The notes below the pieces were generated by a model. It searched no databases, was not told the origin of the DNA, and saw only the letters and a program-made list of their open reading frames with translations. This document shows positions 23,867-34,975 of a stretch of 64,000 bases of DNA, in pieces. The DNA is from Linnemannia schmuckeri. Its lineage: Eukaryota; Mortierellomycota; Mortierellomycetes; Mortierellales; Mortierellaceae. The DNA is taken from contig JANATG010000018.1 of NCBI GenBank assembly GCA_029449235.1, forward strand, positions 1,275,969 through 1,339,968, read 5' to 3'. The first letter of the stretch is position 1. Every line of letters begins with the position of its first letter. Position numbers and translations under genes: made by a program.

Positions 23867-25545
23867 TAAGATGGGATGACTTCAAGAGACTTCCGCCACC
23901 TTACAACGCCACGCAAACCAACTTGTGCAGGAACAAAAAATGCGGGTCGGCTTTTTATCGCCGTTGTAGCAACAAAAAGTAAGATACTGGGCCCTATTGT
24001 CTGTCGTTTGGCAGCAACATCAACAACAACAGCTGTAACAACAAAACAATAATATTTCATTCAAGAGTCGAGATTTATTTGGTCCCAGCTCAAGAAGCCC
24101 TCACGAGTAAGAGGCACGAATCCAGGCAAAAGGGAGAGAGGGTGTTCCTCCTCTCTGTCTGTCTGTCAAGCACAAAGGACGGGTCTTCCAAACGGAAATA
24201 CAATTTTCAAAGGGAAAAAGAGCTTTTCAAAAGCGAAAAGGGTGACGAAGGGAAGGATTGAATGGAGGGAGGAAGGGGATAAAAAACAACAAAAAAAATA
24301 ACGAGCGAGCGAGCGGGAGCAAAAACTTTGAGAGGCGAAGAAAAAGATTACACAAAGAAACTGCATAGAAGGGCCACGGAAAATATTTCCACATACACAT
24401 CGACAACTCCACTTACAAAAAAACTAATAAAGATGAGCCTGGTCGAATGTGTATCTATGTTGATTACGTTGGGAATGGGAATGCGATAGTTCGGGTGTCG
24501 GTCGGTCGGAGGATGATATCGTACTTACCTGTGCTGCAGGTATGTATCGGTACACTAGACATGCGCCCGCCAGCAGCAACAGGAGCAACGACAAAAAAAA
24601 TCTTGCGCCTCAACCTCCATACCAGAATGGGCGCGAGGTTTATGTATTTCCTTCCTCGATTTTACTTACTAATACATGGTAGTTTGGCAGAGAGACGATG
24701 GGGGAAATGAGGAAAAGGTGAAGAGGCTGTAGGTAACAAAGAACTAACTTGAACTTGTTCTTTGTCTTTGGATGCTTGGTCCTTGGGACTCAATCTATTT
24801 GAACAAAACGAGAGAGACGGAGGAGTTGAGTTGGATTCATGGGTTTTGGGCTATTGGGGATCGGGGCGACGAGACACAATTTGGTCAGGGAGACAGGGAG
24901 ACGGACGGACAGATGGAGATATGGTATTGCCAGTGCAAGTAGGAGTACTTGGAGGATATAAAAAAAGGATTTGGTTCAATAACTAACTACCTTTTGTTCA
25001 AAATACCTACCTCAATAAAAAAAATAGAAAAAGGGAGAGGGTATGAAAGACAACTACACGGCGTATCTACGAAACAAGGCATAGCGTTTTACAGCAAGAA
25101 TGGCGCAGATTGAGGATGGGCGGAGGTCCGGTCCTTTCGGTTTGACCGGGCAGGCAAAAAAAAAAAGGTGAGTACAAACAAACAGCAAGGACTATACTGC
25201 CGTTCCCCTCTTGCTACGCTAATCTTCTTTTTAACGCCTGAAGAATGACAATATCAGTGGGGAGTGCAACAAAGGGGCGCAGACTATCAACATCATCATC
25301 ATTATCATCATCAGTTTTTACAATAGTGTAGCAATATGTTCTCTTTACTCTTAGGTAAACTGTAAGCAGTAAGAATACAAAGAGAAAAAAAGAGGAGAAA
25401 GGGTAGGAGTAAGAAGAAGAAGACGAAGAAGATGAAGAAAAGAAGAAGGGGTGAAAACGTGTATATGCTTGACAGTATCAATCTCCAACGATCGACTTTT
25501 GTTGATGCTGTTGTTACTGCTGTTCAAGCCCTTTTTCTCTTTTAT

Positions 25546-25582
<37 letters not shown>

Positions 25583-25838
25583 CGCTCTTGCTCTGACGAG
25601 GGTCAAGAGAGCCACAAGAAGGAAAATTATCCTCTTGGTTTTTGAGTTGTTGGTTGTATGTTTACACATTGGCATGCTATTGTTGTTGTTGTTGTTCATT
25701 GTTGATAGTAGCAAAGCGCCTAGAAACATCAGGCCAAGATAGACAAACAGATAGAGGACGAAGAAGACGAAGCAAGATGACGATGAGGATGCTTGAGGCA
25801 GGTTATAGTACAGCAAAGTACAAAACAACAATAACAGC

Positions 25839-25892
<54 letters not shown>

Positions 25893-25947
25893 AACAACAA
25901 CAACAATAACAACAATAACAACCAAAAAAAAAAAAAAAAAAAAAAAA
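25546..25947. repeat. Simple-repeat cluster: (TTGC)9, (CAA)n, A24
   Basis: Three microsatellites lie within 400 bases. Nine uninterrupted TTGC units occupy 25546-25581. CAA triplets with occasional ATA interruptions run from about 25825 to 25921. A 24-base A run follows at 25924-25947. Frames through it give poly-Thr or poly-Leu and should not be taken as genes. Confidence 0.9.
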
Positions 25948-26724
25948 GCAGAAGCAAAAGCAAAAGGCAGCGAATGAATGACATGCCAAGGGAAAAAAGA
26001 AAAGCAGCTCCTTTTCTCTCATTCTCTTTTTTAGAGACAGACCAGACCATCCTTCTCTCTTCACTCCCAGGGGTTGTAGGATACATGTCTCCTGTTCATG
26101 AACTACTTATGAGTACAGACAGATAGATATACATGACATACATGCGAGCGCGAGTATGAGTGTGAATGTGGATGTGAGTGCAATGAAGAAAGGGGGGCTG
26201 TTCTGACCAACAAGAAGGAATAATAATTATAATAAAAAAATAACAAAACAAAGAAAGAGGACCTGGAACTTGCTTGCTCTCACTCTCTCTTGGGGTTGTC
26301 TAGACCTAGAACATCCATAGCTATGAGTAAAATAAAATATATAATTTTCAATTGAAATCAGACTAACAAAAGATATATCACCCATGTTGTAGAAATGCTC
26401 TTCCTGTTGTCCTTGTTGTCAATGAATGTTGTCGCTTGTATGCCTCGCCCACTTTGTTAATCTTCATATACTCATTCTCATTCTCAACCATATCTGCTCT
26501 GATTCATTCATAAGTTGCTAGCTAGCTAGCATGCAAGTAAGCCTCACTCTTTTCTTGAGCGTGAAGGAGGGTAGAGAAAGAAAAGAAAAAAAAATAGAAG
26601 AGGTCGACAGACATAAGCACCCTGTTTTTTTGCCATAAGAGAGAGAATGCTGTTTGAATTGTATCCCGCCCACATTCAAAACGAGTAAAATAAAAGAAGG
26701 TTGTGAGTGAATGAAGAGTCTTTT

Positions 26725-27180
26725 ATTTTTATTATATTCTCCCTTTTCTTTTCTTTTCTTTTATTCTCCCTCTCAAACAAGAAATCTTTTCTTTCTGCAT
26801 TATCGTTCACGCCTTCGCTTCTCTCTTCTCTCTCTTTTCTTTTCTCTATTCTTCTTCTTCTTCATCATCATCCTCCTCCTTCTCTTCCCTGTCCCTTCAC
26901 CTCCAACCCCCTTCCTCTCCCTCCTCCCTATCTCCTGTTCGTTGTCTGTCCCCTACAGCACTTTTAATTAGTGTTTTTTTATTATTCTCTCTTTCGTCTT
27001 TTCTTTCTTCCTTTGTTTTATCTCTTTCTCCTTCCTTCCTCCTTCCTTCCTCTATTCGCTCCAACTTAACCCTCTCTTGACGATCCCTTCCTTACCTCCA
27101 CTTCCACTTTCACTTCACTCTACTTCAACCTTACTCTGCCTTGTCCACTCGACACAACTACAACAACTGCAATTGCACCT
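26725..27180 (+). promoter_or_regulatory. Pyrimidine-rich promoter/leader of the cyclin gene
   Basis: The + strand is mostly C and T over about 450 bases, with TTCC, CTTT and CTCC runs, ending about 100 bases before the cyclin start codon at 27277. Such CT blocks just upstream of start sites are common in fungal genes. Three other regulatory or surface-protein genes in this window have the same feature. Confidence 0.45.
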
Positions 27181-27276
27181 AGGAACAACAACAAGAACAA
27201 CAACACAAAAAAAAAGTGCAAGCAAGCAGTCTTCGTCCTTCTTCTCTTGCTAGCTTTACTGTCTATCGTCGCAGAG

Positions 27277-29814
27277 ATGTGTCCATCCACAGGACACCTG
27301 CTCGGAGTCCACTGCAACCAGCAATCCTACCCTTTCCACCCAACTCCACCTTACTACGACCACTCCGAACCAGCTGCTCCTTATCCACAGCAGCAACAGC
27401 AACAGCAACAGCCACCATCACAACATCAACAACATCATCAGCAACAACAACAACAGCAGCAGCAGCAGCAGCAGCAGCCGTACCTGGCTACACCGTCTTC
27501 GCACCTGCTGCAGCCACAGCAGCAGCCTCGCCAGGATCAGCACTTTCAATCACAGCCCAACATCCAGCACAGGCAGCAGCAGCAACAGCATGCACAACAA
27601 CACCTCGCCGTCAACACAAAGATGGGTCCTTCCACCACATCCACCTCCTCGACGGCCTCGCCACTCTCCAGCAAAAAGCACCAGCAGCAACAATCGATTA
27701 GCCAATTGGCGGATTTTGCAGCCCACATGGTTTGCTACCTCCTCTATGGACACCAGCCCGCGAAACCAACTCACCACCACCACCACAACGCCGCTGGAAC
27801 TCCCCCTTCCTCCATCCCATCGTCACCTCTCCCGGGGCAGGGTAGCCATAACTCGGCCGCCTGTCTCTGCGAGGTCTGCTCCTCCCACTCATCCGAAGCA
27901 TATTCGCCTTTACGTTCAACAGCATCAAGCGGCAATAGCCAGTACTCTTCTTCCTGGTCACACTACCTCCCACCACCTTCATCATCGTCCTTATCGTCAC
28001 CACTGGATCGCCCCACCCACCGGAGAATTCCCTCAGAGTCCGATATTGTCCAACCCAAACCCATGTTCCGCAAGTTCTGTCTAGATGTCCTCAGTGCCAC
28101 CTTACTCTCTCCCAGTGTCATCCTCCTCTCGCTCAAATACATCCAGCAATTGATGATCAACCTCAAAGAGTCCAACAAGATCGTCAACACGGGCGAAGGC
28201 GCAGAATATCGCTTCTTCACTGGAGCATTGATCTTGGCCAACAAGTTCCTGGACGATAACACCTTCACCAATAAGACCTGGGCGGATATCACAGGGATGA
28301 AAATTAAAGATGTTAACCATCTGGAGATGCAGTTCCTCAGCGGGATCGAGTTCCGCCTCTTCACCAGCTCGTGGCAGTATTCGGAATGGCTCGCCAAACT
28401 CACCCAGTTCACAGGAACATACATGCCCTCACAACATGAAGTCGCCTACCAACAACAGACTGCTGCCGCTCAATCGCCCATCTCACCCATGGATCCCAAC
28501 ACAACGGTCGCCGCCGCCGCCGCCGCTGCTGAGGTGTCGTCAGGATCAGGGCCAGGGCAGGATCAGGGACACAGTGCAGTCAGTGGCTCAAACAGTAGCA
28601 TTCATCCTTATGCTGTTGTCCCGACCTCGTCGCTCTCCATGGCGTCGATTTCGCATTATATCGACTCTGTGAAACACATCCAGCACAAGTCTAACTCGAC
28701 CAACAGCCGCTTTCAGCGTGTGCCCGCTTCGACTTACCATCATTCTACCCAGTTGGCGCCCAACCCAACGACTGTCCCTTCGCATCAGCACCAACACCAG
28801 CATCAGTACCAAAATCAGCAGCAGCAGCCTCACTACAGTTCGTTACCACCTTCTGGATCGTTCACCTCTTCACCTTCATCACTGCCTTACGCCTATCAGC
28901 CACGACTTGCTGAGACGATCCATCGCAAGCGATCTGCCAACATTGCGTTTGAGGACATTGTAGACCGATCGCCTCGCTACGAACCTGGATTGTTGCCCCA
29001 GCCAACATCTCAGCAGCAGTTGTCCGGCGGCAGCACCATCTCTAGACACAAGCGATTTTCGTCTTCGTCGTCGGTTGCAACTCTAATGGGCTCTCTCAGC
29101 ACAGGACCAGACACCTTTCACAGCGGACATTCGCCCATGAATCAGCAGCCGCAGCGGTACCAACAACAGCAAAGACCCCTCTCGAGTCTTCCTCAGCGGG
29201 CCAGCAGCGGAGCCTTGTCGCACTCGTTCAGGACCAGTGGTGGTCATCATCATCAGCGCAGCGCATCTGGGGGCAACTTTTACGTGGACATGCCGTCGGC
29301 AGGATCGTCACCTTATGGACATGAGTCTTCGTCTTCACACGTCGTCCTTTCGATGCCTCCCAACCCTCGAACAAGTGGAGTCCATCCACTGGACGAGGAC
29401 CATCATGACCACCAGGGCTATTACACACCTTCCAAGGGTTCATACATGCCTCCTCAACAGCCTCAGCAACAGCCTCAGCAACAGCAGCAGCAACAACAGC
29501 GTCACAGGAACCACAGACACAGCCACAGTCATAGTCACAGTCACAGTCACTTCCATTCCACAGTCTCGCCCTCGTACTCGCCCAACGGCTACGAGTCGCC
29601 TTGCCACTCGATGGGCTGCTCCGGAAACATCAACCGAAACACTCAAGGCGGTTCCACGACCTACGAGATTGATCCTCGTCTCTGGGGTCCCCTCGACAGT
29701 CTGTCGTTATATGCGATCACCACCCAGGCTGCCAAACGTGTCGTTGCCCAGGGCAAGGCTCTCTCTTCCTCTGCCAACGGTCTTCACATGTACTACCCCA
29801 CCACTCTTGCCTAA
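27277..29814 (+). CDS. Pho80/Pcl-type cyclin with polyglutamine N-terminus
   Basis: Single exon of 845 aa. The cyclin box is at about residues 264-380: FRKFCLDVLSATLLSPSVIL, LKYIQQLM, YRFFTGALILANKFLDDNTF, NKTWADITGMKIKDVNHLE and FLSGIEFRLF. The phrase LANKFLDDNTFTNKTWA is typical of Pho80/Pcl cyclins, which activate Pho85-type kinases in phosphate signalling, polarity and the cell cycle. Which of these it serves cannot be read from sequence. Residues about 37-68 are a Gln-rich tract with His, and further on come poly-Ala (near 28510), Gln runs and a (His-Ser)n run near 29520-29560. I chose the ATG at 27277; the frame is open upstream but has no earlier ATG. It is far larger than yeast Pcl cyclins (about 280-300 aa) because of the disordered arms. 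Confidence 0.88.
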   Translation: MCPSTGHLLGVHCNQQSYPFHPTPPYYDHSEPAAPYPQQQQQQQQPPSQHQQHHQQQQQQQQQQQQQPYLATPSSHLLQPQQQPRQDQHFQSQPNIQHRQQQQQHAQQHLAVNTKMGPSTTSTSSTASPLSSKKHQQQQSISQLADFAAHMVCYLLYGHQPAKPTHHHHHNAAGTPPSSIPSSPLPGQGSHNSAACLCEVCSSHSSEAYSPLRSTASSGNSQYSSSWSHYLPPPSSSSLSSPLDRPTHRRIPSESDIVQPKPMFRKFCLDVLSATLLSPSVILLSLKYIQQLMINLKESNKIVNTGEGAEYRFFTGALILANKFLDDNTFTNKTWADITGMKIKDVNHLEMQFLSGIEFRLFTSSWQYSEWLAKLTQFTGTYMPSQHEVAYQQQTAAAQSPISPMDPNTTVAAAAAAAEVSSGSGPGQDQGHSAVSGSNSSIHPYAVVPTSSLSMASISHYIDSVKHIQHKSNSTNSRFQRVPASTYHHSTQLAPNPTTVPSHQHQHQHQYQNQQQQPHYSSLPPSGSFTSSPSSLPYAYQPRLAETIHRKRSANIAFEDIVDRSPRYEPGLLPQPTSQQQLSGGSTISRHKRFSSSSSVATLMGSLSTGPDTFHSGHSPMNQQPQRYQQQQRPLSSLPQRASSGALSHSFRTSGGHHHQRSASGGNFYVDMPSAGSSPYGHESSSSHVVLSMPPNPRTSGVHPLDEDHHDHQGYYTPSKGSYMPPQQPQQQPQQQQQQQQRHRNHRHSHSHSHSHSHFHSTVSPSYSPNGYESPCHSMGCSGNINRNTQGGSTTYEIDPRLWGPLDSLSLYAITTQAAKRVVAQGKALSSSANGLHMYYPTTLA

Positions 29815-29847
29815 GCTCTTTCCAAATTAGGGGTCGCTGCCCTGTGC

Positions 29848-29990
29848 TTTTTTTCTTTCTTTCTTTCCTTTCTTTCCTTTCTTTCTTTCTTTCCTTTCTT
29901 TCCTTTCTTTCTTTCTTTCCTTTCTTTCCTTTCTTTCTTTCTTTCCTTTCTTTCCTTTCTTTCTTTCTTTCCTTTCTTTCCTTTCTTTCT
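29848..29990. repeat. CTTT/CCTTT higher-order microsatellite
   Basis: A pure C/T array just after the cyclin stop codon. It is built from a 26-base period, 9 bases (CCTTTCTTT) plus 17 bases (CCTTTCTTTCTTTCTTT), repeated about five times. It fills most of the 390-bp gap between the convergent cyclin and methyltransferase genes. Confidence 0.9.
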
Positions 29991-30204
29991 TATTGCATCT
30001 TGTTTTCTTCGTTTTCTCCGTGCACTGTATAATACTCAACTTTGTAGCATAGTCCTTTCTAAAAAAATCCCTTTATAAAAGCATCCTATTACCATCACAT
30101 CTCCCGTTTCTAGGCCTATGTCTACTCCTTGTTCCGTGCTAAATAATAATTCAACAATGCATGCACTAAAGTCTTGTTGTGATCCGACATGTTTATTGGC
30201 TGTT

Positions 30205-31136
30205 TCAAGGCATGGGCTCGAGAGCATACATCTTAACTGCGAACAAACCCGATGGAAACCCTTTCTGAACTTCCTCTCTCATAAGCTTGAGTCCAGACTT
30301 GACAAACATCTCCTTCCAGACAGTATCCGATCGTGTCATGCTGCTGTCTTCCTCGTCAATCACAATCCCAATCTTGGCATTGTTCTCTTTGACAAAGATC
30401 ATCCCGCCGGGCTTCAGACCCTTTTTACATCTGTTGAAGAACGTTATCAAGTGGTCTATGACAGTTATTGAGGAAATTAATTTGGTGCATGAAATTTGGT
30501 AGCGTGTTAGATTCAAATGGCTCTTCATCATGGAAACACGCCAGAACACTGCATACGACAGTAAGATGATATACAATTACCTTCGGTCAAGTGGCCAAGG
30601 ACCCACTGGCACCAGATAACATCAAACCGCCTCTCCCACTCGGTTCCCTCAAACTCAACATTCTGCAGACCTGAACACCGGACCTCACAGACTTTTCCAC
30701 TCTCAATCTCAGCCTTTAAGTACTCTTCTCGAGCCTGCTTGACAAAGATAGCAGAATTCTCGACTAGGTCCACATGATCAAAAGCTTTGATCAGCACCTG
30801 CTTCGTCACCCGCCCGATTCCTGCGCCACAGTCCAGTACGCGCGAGGGACCGGAGCCTGGTAGAGGTAACTTTTGGCGCTTTGCAGTCGCTGTTGCTGTT
30901 GTCGCTGATCCTGTAGTAGTAGTGGTGGTTTTGATATCTAGGTTGGAGGGGGGATTGACGATCGATGCGGCGGAGGAGGTGGAGGGAGGAGTGACAAACT
31001 CGGAGAGGAACCGGAGGGATGAGACGGCATCAGGGCGGGCAAGCTGGCCCAGTCCCCCGAGCATCCCGTTGATCGTTGCTGGGACTGTATCCCAGTATTT
31101 TTCGGCGTCCGTGTACCAGCTTGGCGACTCCGTTGG
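30205..31136 (-). CDS. NTMT1: N-terminal Xaa-Pro-Lys protein methyltransferase (first exon unresolved)
   Basis: S-adenosylmethionine-dependent enzyme that methylates the alpha-amino group of proteins beginning X-Pro-Lys (yeast Tae1). Two exons are clear on the minus strand: 30581-31136 and 30205-30455, joined through a GTAATT...CATAG intron of 125 bp. Visible in order are SWYTDAEKYWDTVPATINGM, LGGLGQL, the SAM-binding motif VLDCGAGIGRVTKQVL, then FDVIWCQWVLGHLTEDHL, LKPGGMIFVKENN, DSSMTRSD and a C-terminal MYALEPMP, all matching the family. The coding signal begins just after an acceptor at 31137-31139 (AATAG), in phase 0, so a short first exon carrying the ATG must lie upstream. One candidate starts near 31230, but its donor is weak. 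The gene starts about 440 bp from the next, divergent gene. Confidence 0.88.
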
Positions 31137-31575
31137 CTATTTAAGTATGTTCCGTTATGATGATAATTAAAGAACAGTTGTGAGAAGTGTCAGTTGGCCT
31201 GTTGACGAGTCCAATTGGATACATCCAGTTTGGAGGATAGCGTTATGCCTGAGGTTGATTATTGTACTCCGTTATGATGTTAGTCAAAGTTGATTCACTG
31301 CTCCAAGGTACATGCCTCCATGGTTTGTCTGTCCGTGATGATTCCTGCTCTTTTTCTGGTTTGGTTTGCACTCTTTGTTAAAGAGAAAAAAGCTTGATTG
31401 TCTCTTCTTATACGTCACCCTGGCTTGGACTAATCACGTGCACATCCTTCCTTTGGTGCCACCGAAACTAATCTCTCCGAAAAAACAAAAGGCAGCGACC
31501 CCCTTTCCTCGACTGCTGATCAGCTTTCTTTACTGCATGATTCATTCCAGGAACATCAATCATTACACAACAGCT

Positions 31576-32700
31576 ATGCTCGCAAGAAAGGCTCTCCCCG
31601 TCGGCATCCTTCGCCAGACCATGTGCTCCCAGCAGCCTCAGCAGCAGGTCCGCACCTTGACCGTCTCAGCACTCCGTCGTCAGGAACAGCCTCAACAGGA
31701 GACCTCTGCTGTCTTGAACGGGTTCTTGACCGCCTCCAACGACGCCGCTGCCATCGAGGACACTGTCAAGAAGACCCCTTACCGTAGCGCCCGCTATATC
31801 CTCGAACAGACCCAGCGTCAAGCTGGACGTAGACCACCCCGCCGCGACAACAACAGCAATGATACCACTGGATCTTCATCATCATCATCAAGAGAGCGTC
31901 GCTTCAACAATAACACAAACAGAGGCTCCAGACCCTCACGCAGCAACAGAGACAGAGACAGCAACTTCTTGCCCGCCTCAAAGTTCCAGCCCCTACCCAT
32001 TATCCCCTACGACGCTTCAAAGGAGCTTCAATTTGCTGACAAGGTCGACTGGGAGGTCTCCTCCGTCCTTGACCCTCGTCCCCTCTACGCCAACATTGCC
32101 GCCGGTTGTGGAACGACTGCTACCCTTGGCGTCTCTACTGTTCAGGACCGCACCAATGTCGTCGCCACTGCCATCCCCGGCACCGCTTTCTCCGCTCACA
32201 TCACTGGCGTCCGTAGCCATGGCGATTTTGATCCCGAAGTCGAGCAGTCCCTCATCCAGACACTCGCCCCTCTCGCCGGCGACTCGTCCAAGGACCACCG
32301 CAAGAAGTCGGATGTTGCAGCTGTGGAGCACCAAGCCTTCTTGCACCGTATGACCCATAACTTCCAGGAGATCATGAACCCCAGGAACCCAATCAACAGG
32401 TTCAACAATGCCGGCATCAAGCACATCGCAGGAATTAAGTACGATATCGGATCCGACGAAGCCTCGACTGTCGAGGGTGCTGAAGAGAAGTCTTGGAAAC
32501 GTTTGGAGCGTCTTGGAGGAGACTACAGCCGGGCAAGTGCATCACTCTCATTACTCTCCAAGGGCAAGAGCAAGACTGGCAAGGTCGGACAAGAGGTTCT
32601 CAAGAATGTCAGTGACTTGATTGGTCAGAACCAGAGCATAGGACTCGAGGACAAGAAGAAGTTTCTCAAAGCTGTTGAGAGTGGCCTCGCCGGCATCTAA
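31576..32700 (+). CDS. Putative mitochondrial protein, family unknown
   Basis: Single exon of 374 aa from the ATG at 31576. The N-terminus (MLARKALPVGILRQ, then QVRTLTVSALRRQ) is rich in Arg, Ala and Leu without acids, the usual look of a mitochondrial targeting sequence. This is why I prefer it to an in-frame ATG at 31537. A low-complexity middle of Arg, Asn and Ser (about residues 80-130) is followed by a more conserved-looking part (FADKVDWEVSSVLDPRPLYA, then HRMTHNFQEIMNPRNPINRF) and a helical Lys-rich C-terminus (DKKKFLKAVESGLAGI). I do not recognise the family. A basic, mitochondrial protein with such a layout could be a ribosome or RNA-processing component, but that is a guess. Confidence 0.75.
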   Translation: MLARKALPVGILRQTMCSQQPQQQVRTLTVSALRRQEQPQQETSAVLNGFLTASNDAAAIEDTVKKTPYRSARYILEQTQRQAGRRPPRRDNNSNDTTGSSSSSSRERRFNNNTNRGSRPSRSNRDRDSNFLPASKFQPLPIIPYDASKELQFADKVDWEVSSVLDPRPLYANIAAGCGTTATLGVSTVQDRTNVVATAIPGTAFSAHITGVRSHGDFDPEVEQSLIQTLAPLAGDSSKDHRKKSDVAAVEHQAFLHRMTHNFQEIMNPRNPINRFNNAGIKHIAGIKYDIGSDEASTVEGAEEKSWKRLERLGGDYSRASASLSLLSKGKSKTGKVGQEVLKNVSDLIGQNQSIGLEDKKKFLKAVESGLAGI

Positions 32701-32865
32701 ATTCCTGGAGTTGGACAGCGGTTCGTACTGTGTTTTAGATAGACTATTTGCATAAACATCTTTTTATTCATTGAAAAAAAAACGAAAACACAGTTTCATG
32801 GTTTGTGATTACTATTATTGTTTTGTTTTGTTTTGTTTTGGCTGTATTTGGGTTCCTTATTCCCT

Positions 32866-34228
32866 CTATTCTTCATCGTCGTCGTCGTCGCTGTCGCCGA
32901 ACTCGGTTCCTTCCACTGCACGTCCTCTATTTCCACATCAAGATGTACAATAGCAGACGTTAGCTGGTACACTCAGGCAACATGCGCACAGTGCATTTAC
33001 ATAATCGTTTAGATCAGTCTAATTTACCTTTTGACTCGTGGATTAAGGGTACTGGCGCCTTTGCGTTTCTTGAAGACCTGCTCTCTTGCAATGATCGCGT
33101 CTCTCGCAGCCTTGGATTTGGGTCGACCACTCGCCGTGCCTAATCCTCCGTTCATGCTCGCTTTTATCGTAAAATTCCATGAAAGATATCAGTCCCGGTT
33201 ACTAGACATTTTAACCTGAGCAATACAAAAATATACAAATTGCAGGAAAGATGGCCAACACATGACAAGTATCACTATTGTTTTACCAGACTTGAGAGCG
33301 TTGGCGTGTAGCCGCTCAATTTCCTTCTTGAGGTCCGCGTTCTCTGATTTGAGGCTATCCCGCTCCAGCTTCAGATCTTCGTACGACTTTGCTCCGCCTC
33401 TGCGTGCAGCATCTGCAGTGTCGCCTTGAAGGATCCCTGCTGTCACTACTGATGGTGATGATCCTGATGTATGCCCTTTTCGTTTGTTCAACGAACAACC
33501 CTGTCCTTGCAAATATTCCGCACACTATTGCCACATTCAACCCAACAAATGTCAGCGCAATTGATTAGTCGTCAGCATCAACAAGAAAACGACAGTATGA
33601 AGGAATTAAAAACCATGAGAGCAGCACTTCAATAAATACCTCAAACAAAAACTCTCCAAGTTTCTCGCCGCGGGTTGCATGATTGACAGTAAACATCTCG
33701 ATTTGGATTGTCTCTAGTCCACCACTGCCGGCACCTCCGGTCTGGGTGTGAACTTCATTGTCGACAATCACTTTACATTCCCGTGTGCCCATATCCACAA
33801 CGTGAAAGTATCCCTCCACCACGGCTCTCCGAAACCGCCTCGCAAATGATGTCCAATCTTTGTCTCCCGTCGACGCCAGCTACAGTCCAATCGTAATAAA
33901 TAAATAAATAAATAAATAAATATTAACAACAAGGCGTTGTTCAGTAGCTTTACAATGAAGTCAGATCCAACAGCTGTACAAATTGTGATATATAACAATC
34001 CCTTTCCCCTATTCTTACTAGGTCGTCAAGATCCTCACGTCGGTACTCGCGTTCAAAGTATGCTTTCCCTGTAAAGGCACTTAAAACCCAGCCTCCGGCG
34101 TCGTCATCGTCGACATTGTCGTCCTTGACTAAGTGCACTTGTGAATAAAAGATGGCCTTGCCCTGTGTCGAGTATGTCAACTGGACCAGCTTGTCGAGCT
34201 CGAATAGCGGTTGATACTTTGTGGTCAT
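32866..34228 (-). CDS. XRCC4/PAXX-like protein (putative DNA end-joining factor)
   Basis: Five exons assembled by hand: 34019-34228, 33640-33879, 33287-33500, 33028-33160 and 32866-32926, all with GT-AG borders, giving exactly 286 codons (285 aa). Residues 1-150 form a beta-rich head (LVQLTYSTQGKAIFYSQVHL, WVLSAFTGKAYFEREY, then FARRFRRAVVEGYFHVV and IQIEMFTVNHATRGEKLGEF). A short heptad-like coiled coil follows (YEDLKLERDSLKSENADLKK), then a basic segment (FKKRKG) and an acidic end (GTEFGDSDDDDDEE). Head, coil and charged tail are the order seen in XRCC4, XLF and PAXX, which support Ku and ligase IV in non-homologous end joining. No motif proves this and similarity is weak, so the superfamily assignment is an inference. 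Intron 1 contains an AAAT repeat. Confidence 0.55.
33895..33922. repeat. (AAAT)n microsatellite in an intron
   Basis: About seven uninterrupted four-base units of AAAT type lie inside the first intron of the XRCC4-like gene, close to the acceptor side. Confidence 0.85.
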
Positions 34229-34975
34229 CCTTGCTGTTGCTTAGCTGTTGATGAGTTTGAAGAGAGGAATGAATGCGTGAATGCAGAGGCAGGAGAAGTG
34301 GCTGACTTCGCTTTTGGTGGCAAAATCGATTGCTCGTATTAAGGGTCCGAGATTACTCCTTCATCAACTTGCTTCCCTCTAACCACGGTGCCACCAGATA
34401 TGACGAAGTCAACAAACAGCCTTTTATCAATCGTATGTACGTTTAGATGGTAAGAAAAAAGAATGACTTTATGCTTTGTATTTATGTGTATGAGTTGGAG
34501 ATTTTGTTTTCTAGTAGTACGACGGAAAAAAAAAAAAAAAAAAAAACGAACAAAATGGTATAAAAAAAGTGGTTCTACTTACTACAGTACAAAAAGAAGG
34601 AAGAAAAGAAAATAAGGTCGGATTGGGGGGTACGTATTAAAGAAAGTAGTATATGTAAAAAAAAAGACAAAAAGCAAAGAATAACGAACGAGCAGAAAAA
34701 CAAAGAAAAACGACAAAATAAATAAACAGATCGGTATTAATGGCTGGTTCGAAAGGCGGGTGGGTGTGAAGTGAGTGGTATGAATGAGTGACGTGAAAAA
34801 AATGATAAAAGTGCAGGGTAAATGCGGTAAAACAAATATTAACAGACGCGCCTGCTTGTTCCTTTAAAGACAAAGGAACCAATGGTGAGGAAAGAGAGGA
34901 AGAGAGACAAAAGAAACATCCAATGGCCTCTTTGCAATCTCTCACACCTTCGGCCCAATCCAATAAAGAAGGGGT
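34229..34975. other. Intergenic region with A21 run
   Basis: This 747-bp gap lies between two minus-strand genes. It has an A21 run at 34526-34546 and a short A9 run near 34660. It must hold the 3' end of the GATA/PHD gene and the promoter of the XRCC4-like gene. No other feature is evident. Confidence 0.45.

Larger units (their letters stand above)
19281..27276. other. 8-kb stretch without a recognisable gene
   Basis: I looked on both strands and could not support a gene. Open frames are short, low in complexity and lack conserved motifs. A22 lies at 19629-19650, A29 at 23835-23863 and A24 at 25924-25947. A cluster of simple repeats lies at 25546-25947. The last 550 bases are a pyrimidine-rich leader for the cyclin gene. 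The stretch could be an extended regulatory region of that gene, could hold noncoding RNA, or could hold a gene with exons too small for me to see. Confidence 0.4.

Noticed and set aside
25514..26086. Frames giving poly-Leu, poly-Thr and poly-Cys
   Set aside because: They are translations of the CAA and TTGC microsatellites and the A24 run.
29827..30039. Minus-strand Lys/Glu/Arg-rich frame
   Set aside because: Produced by the CTTT/CCTTT microsatellite; no homology-like features.
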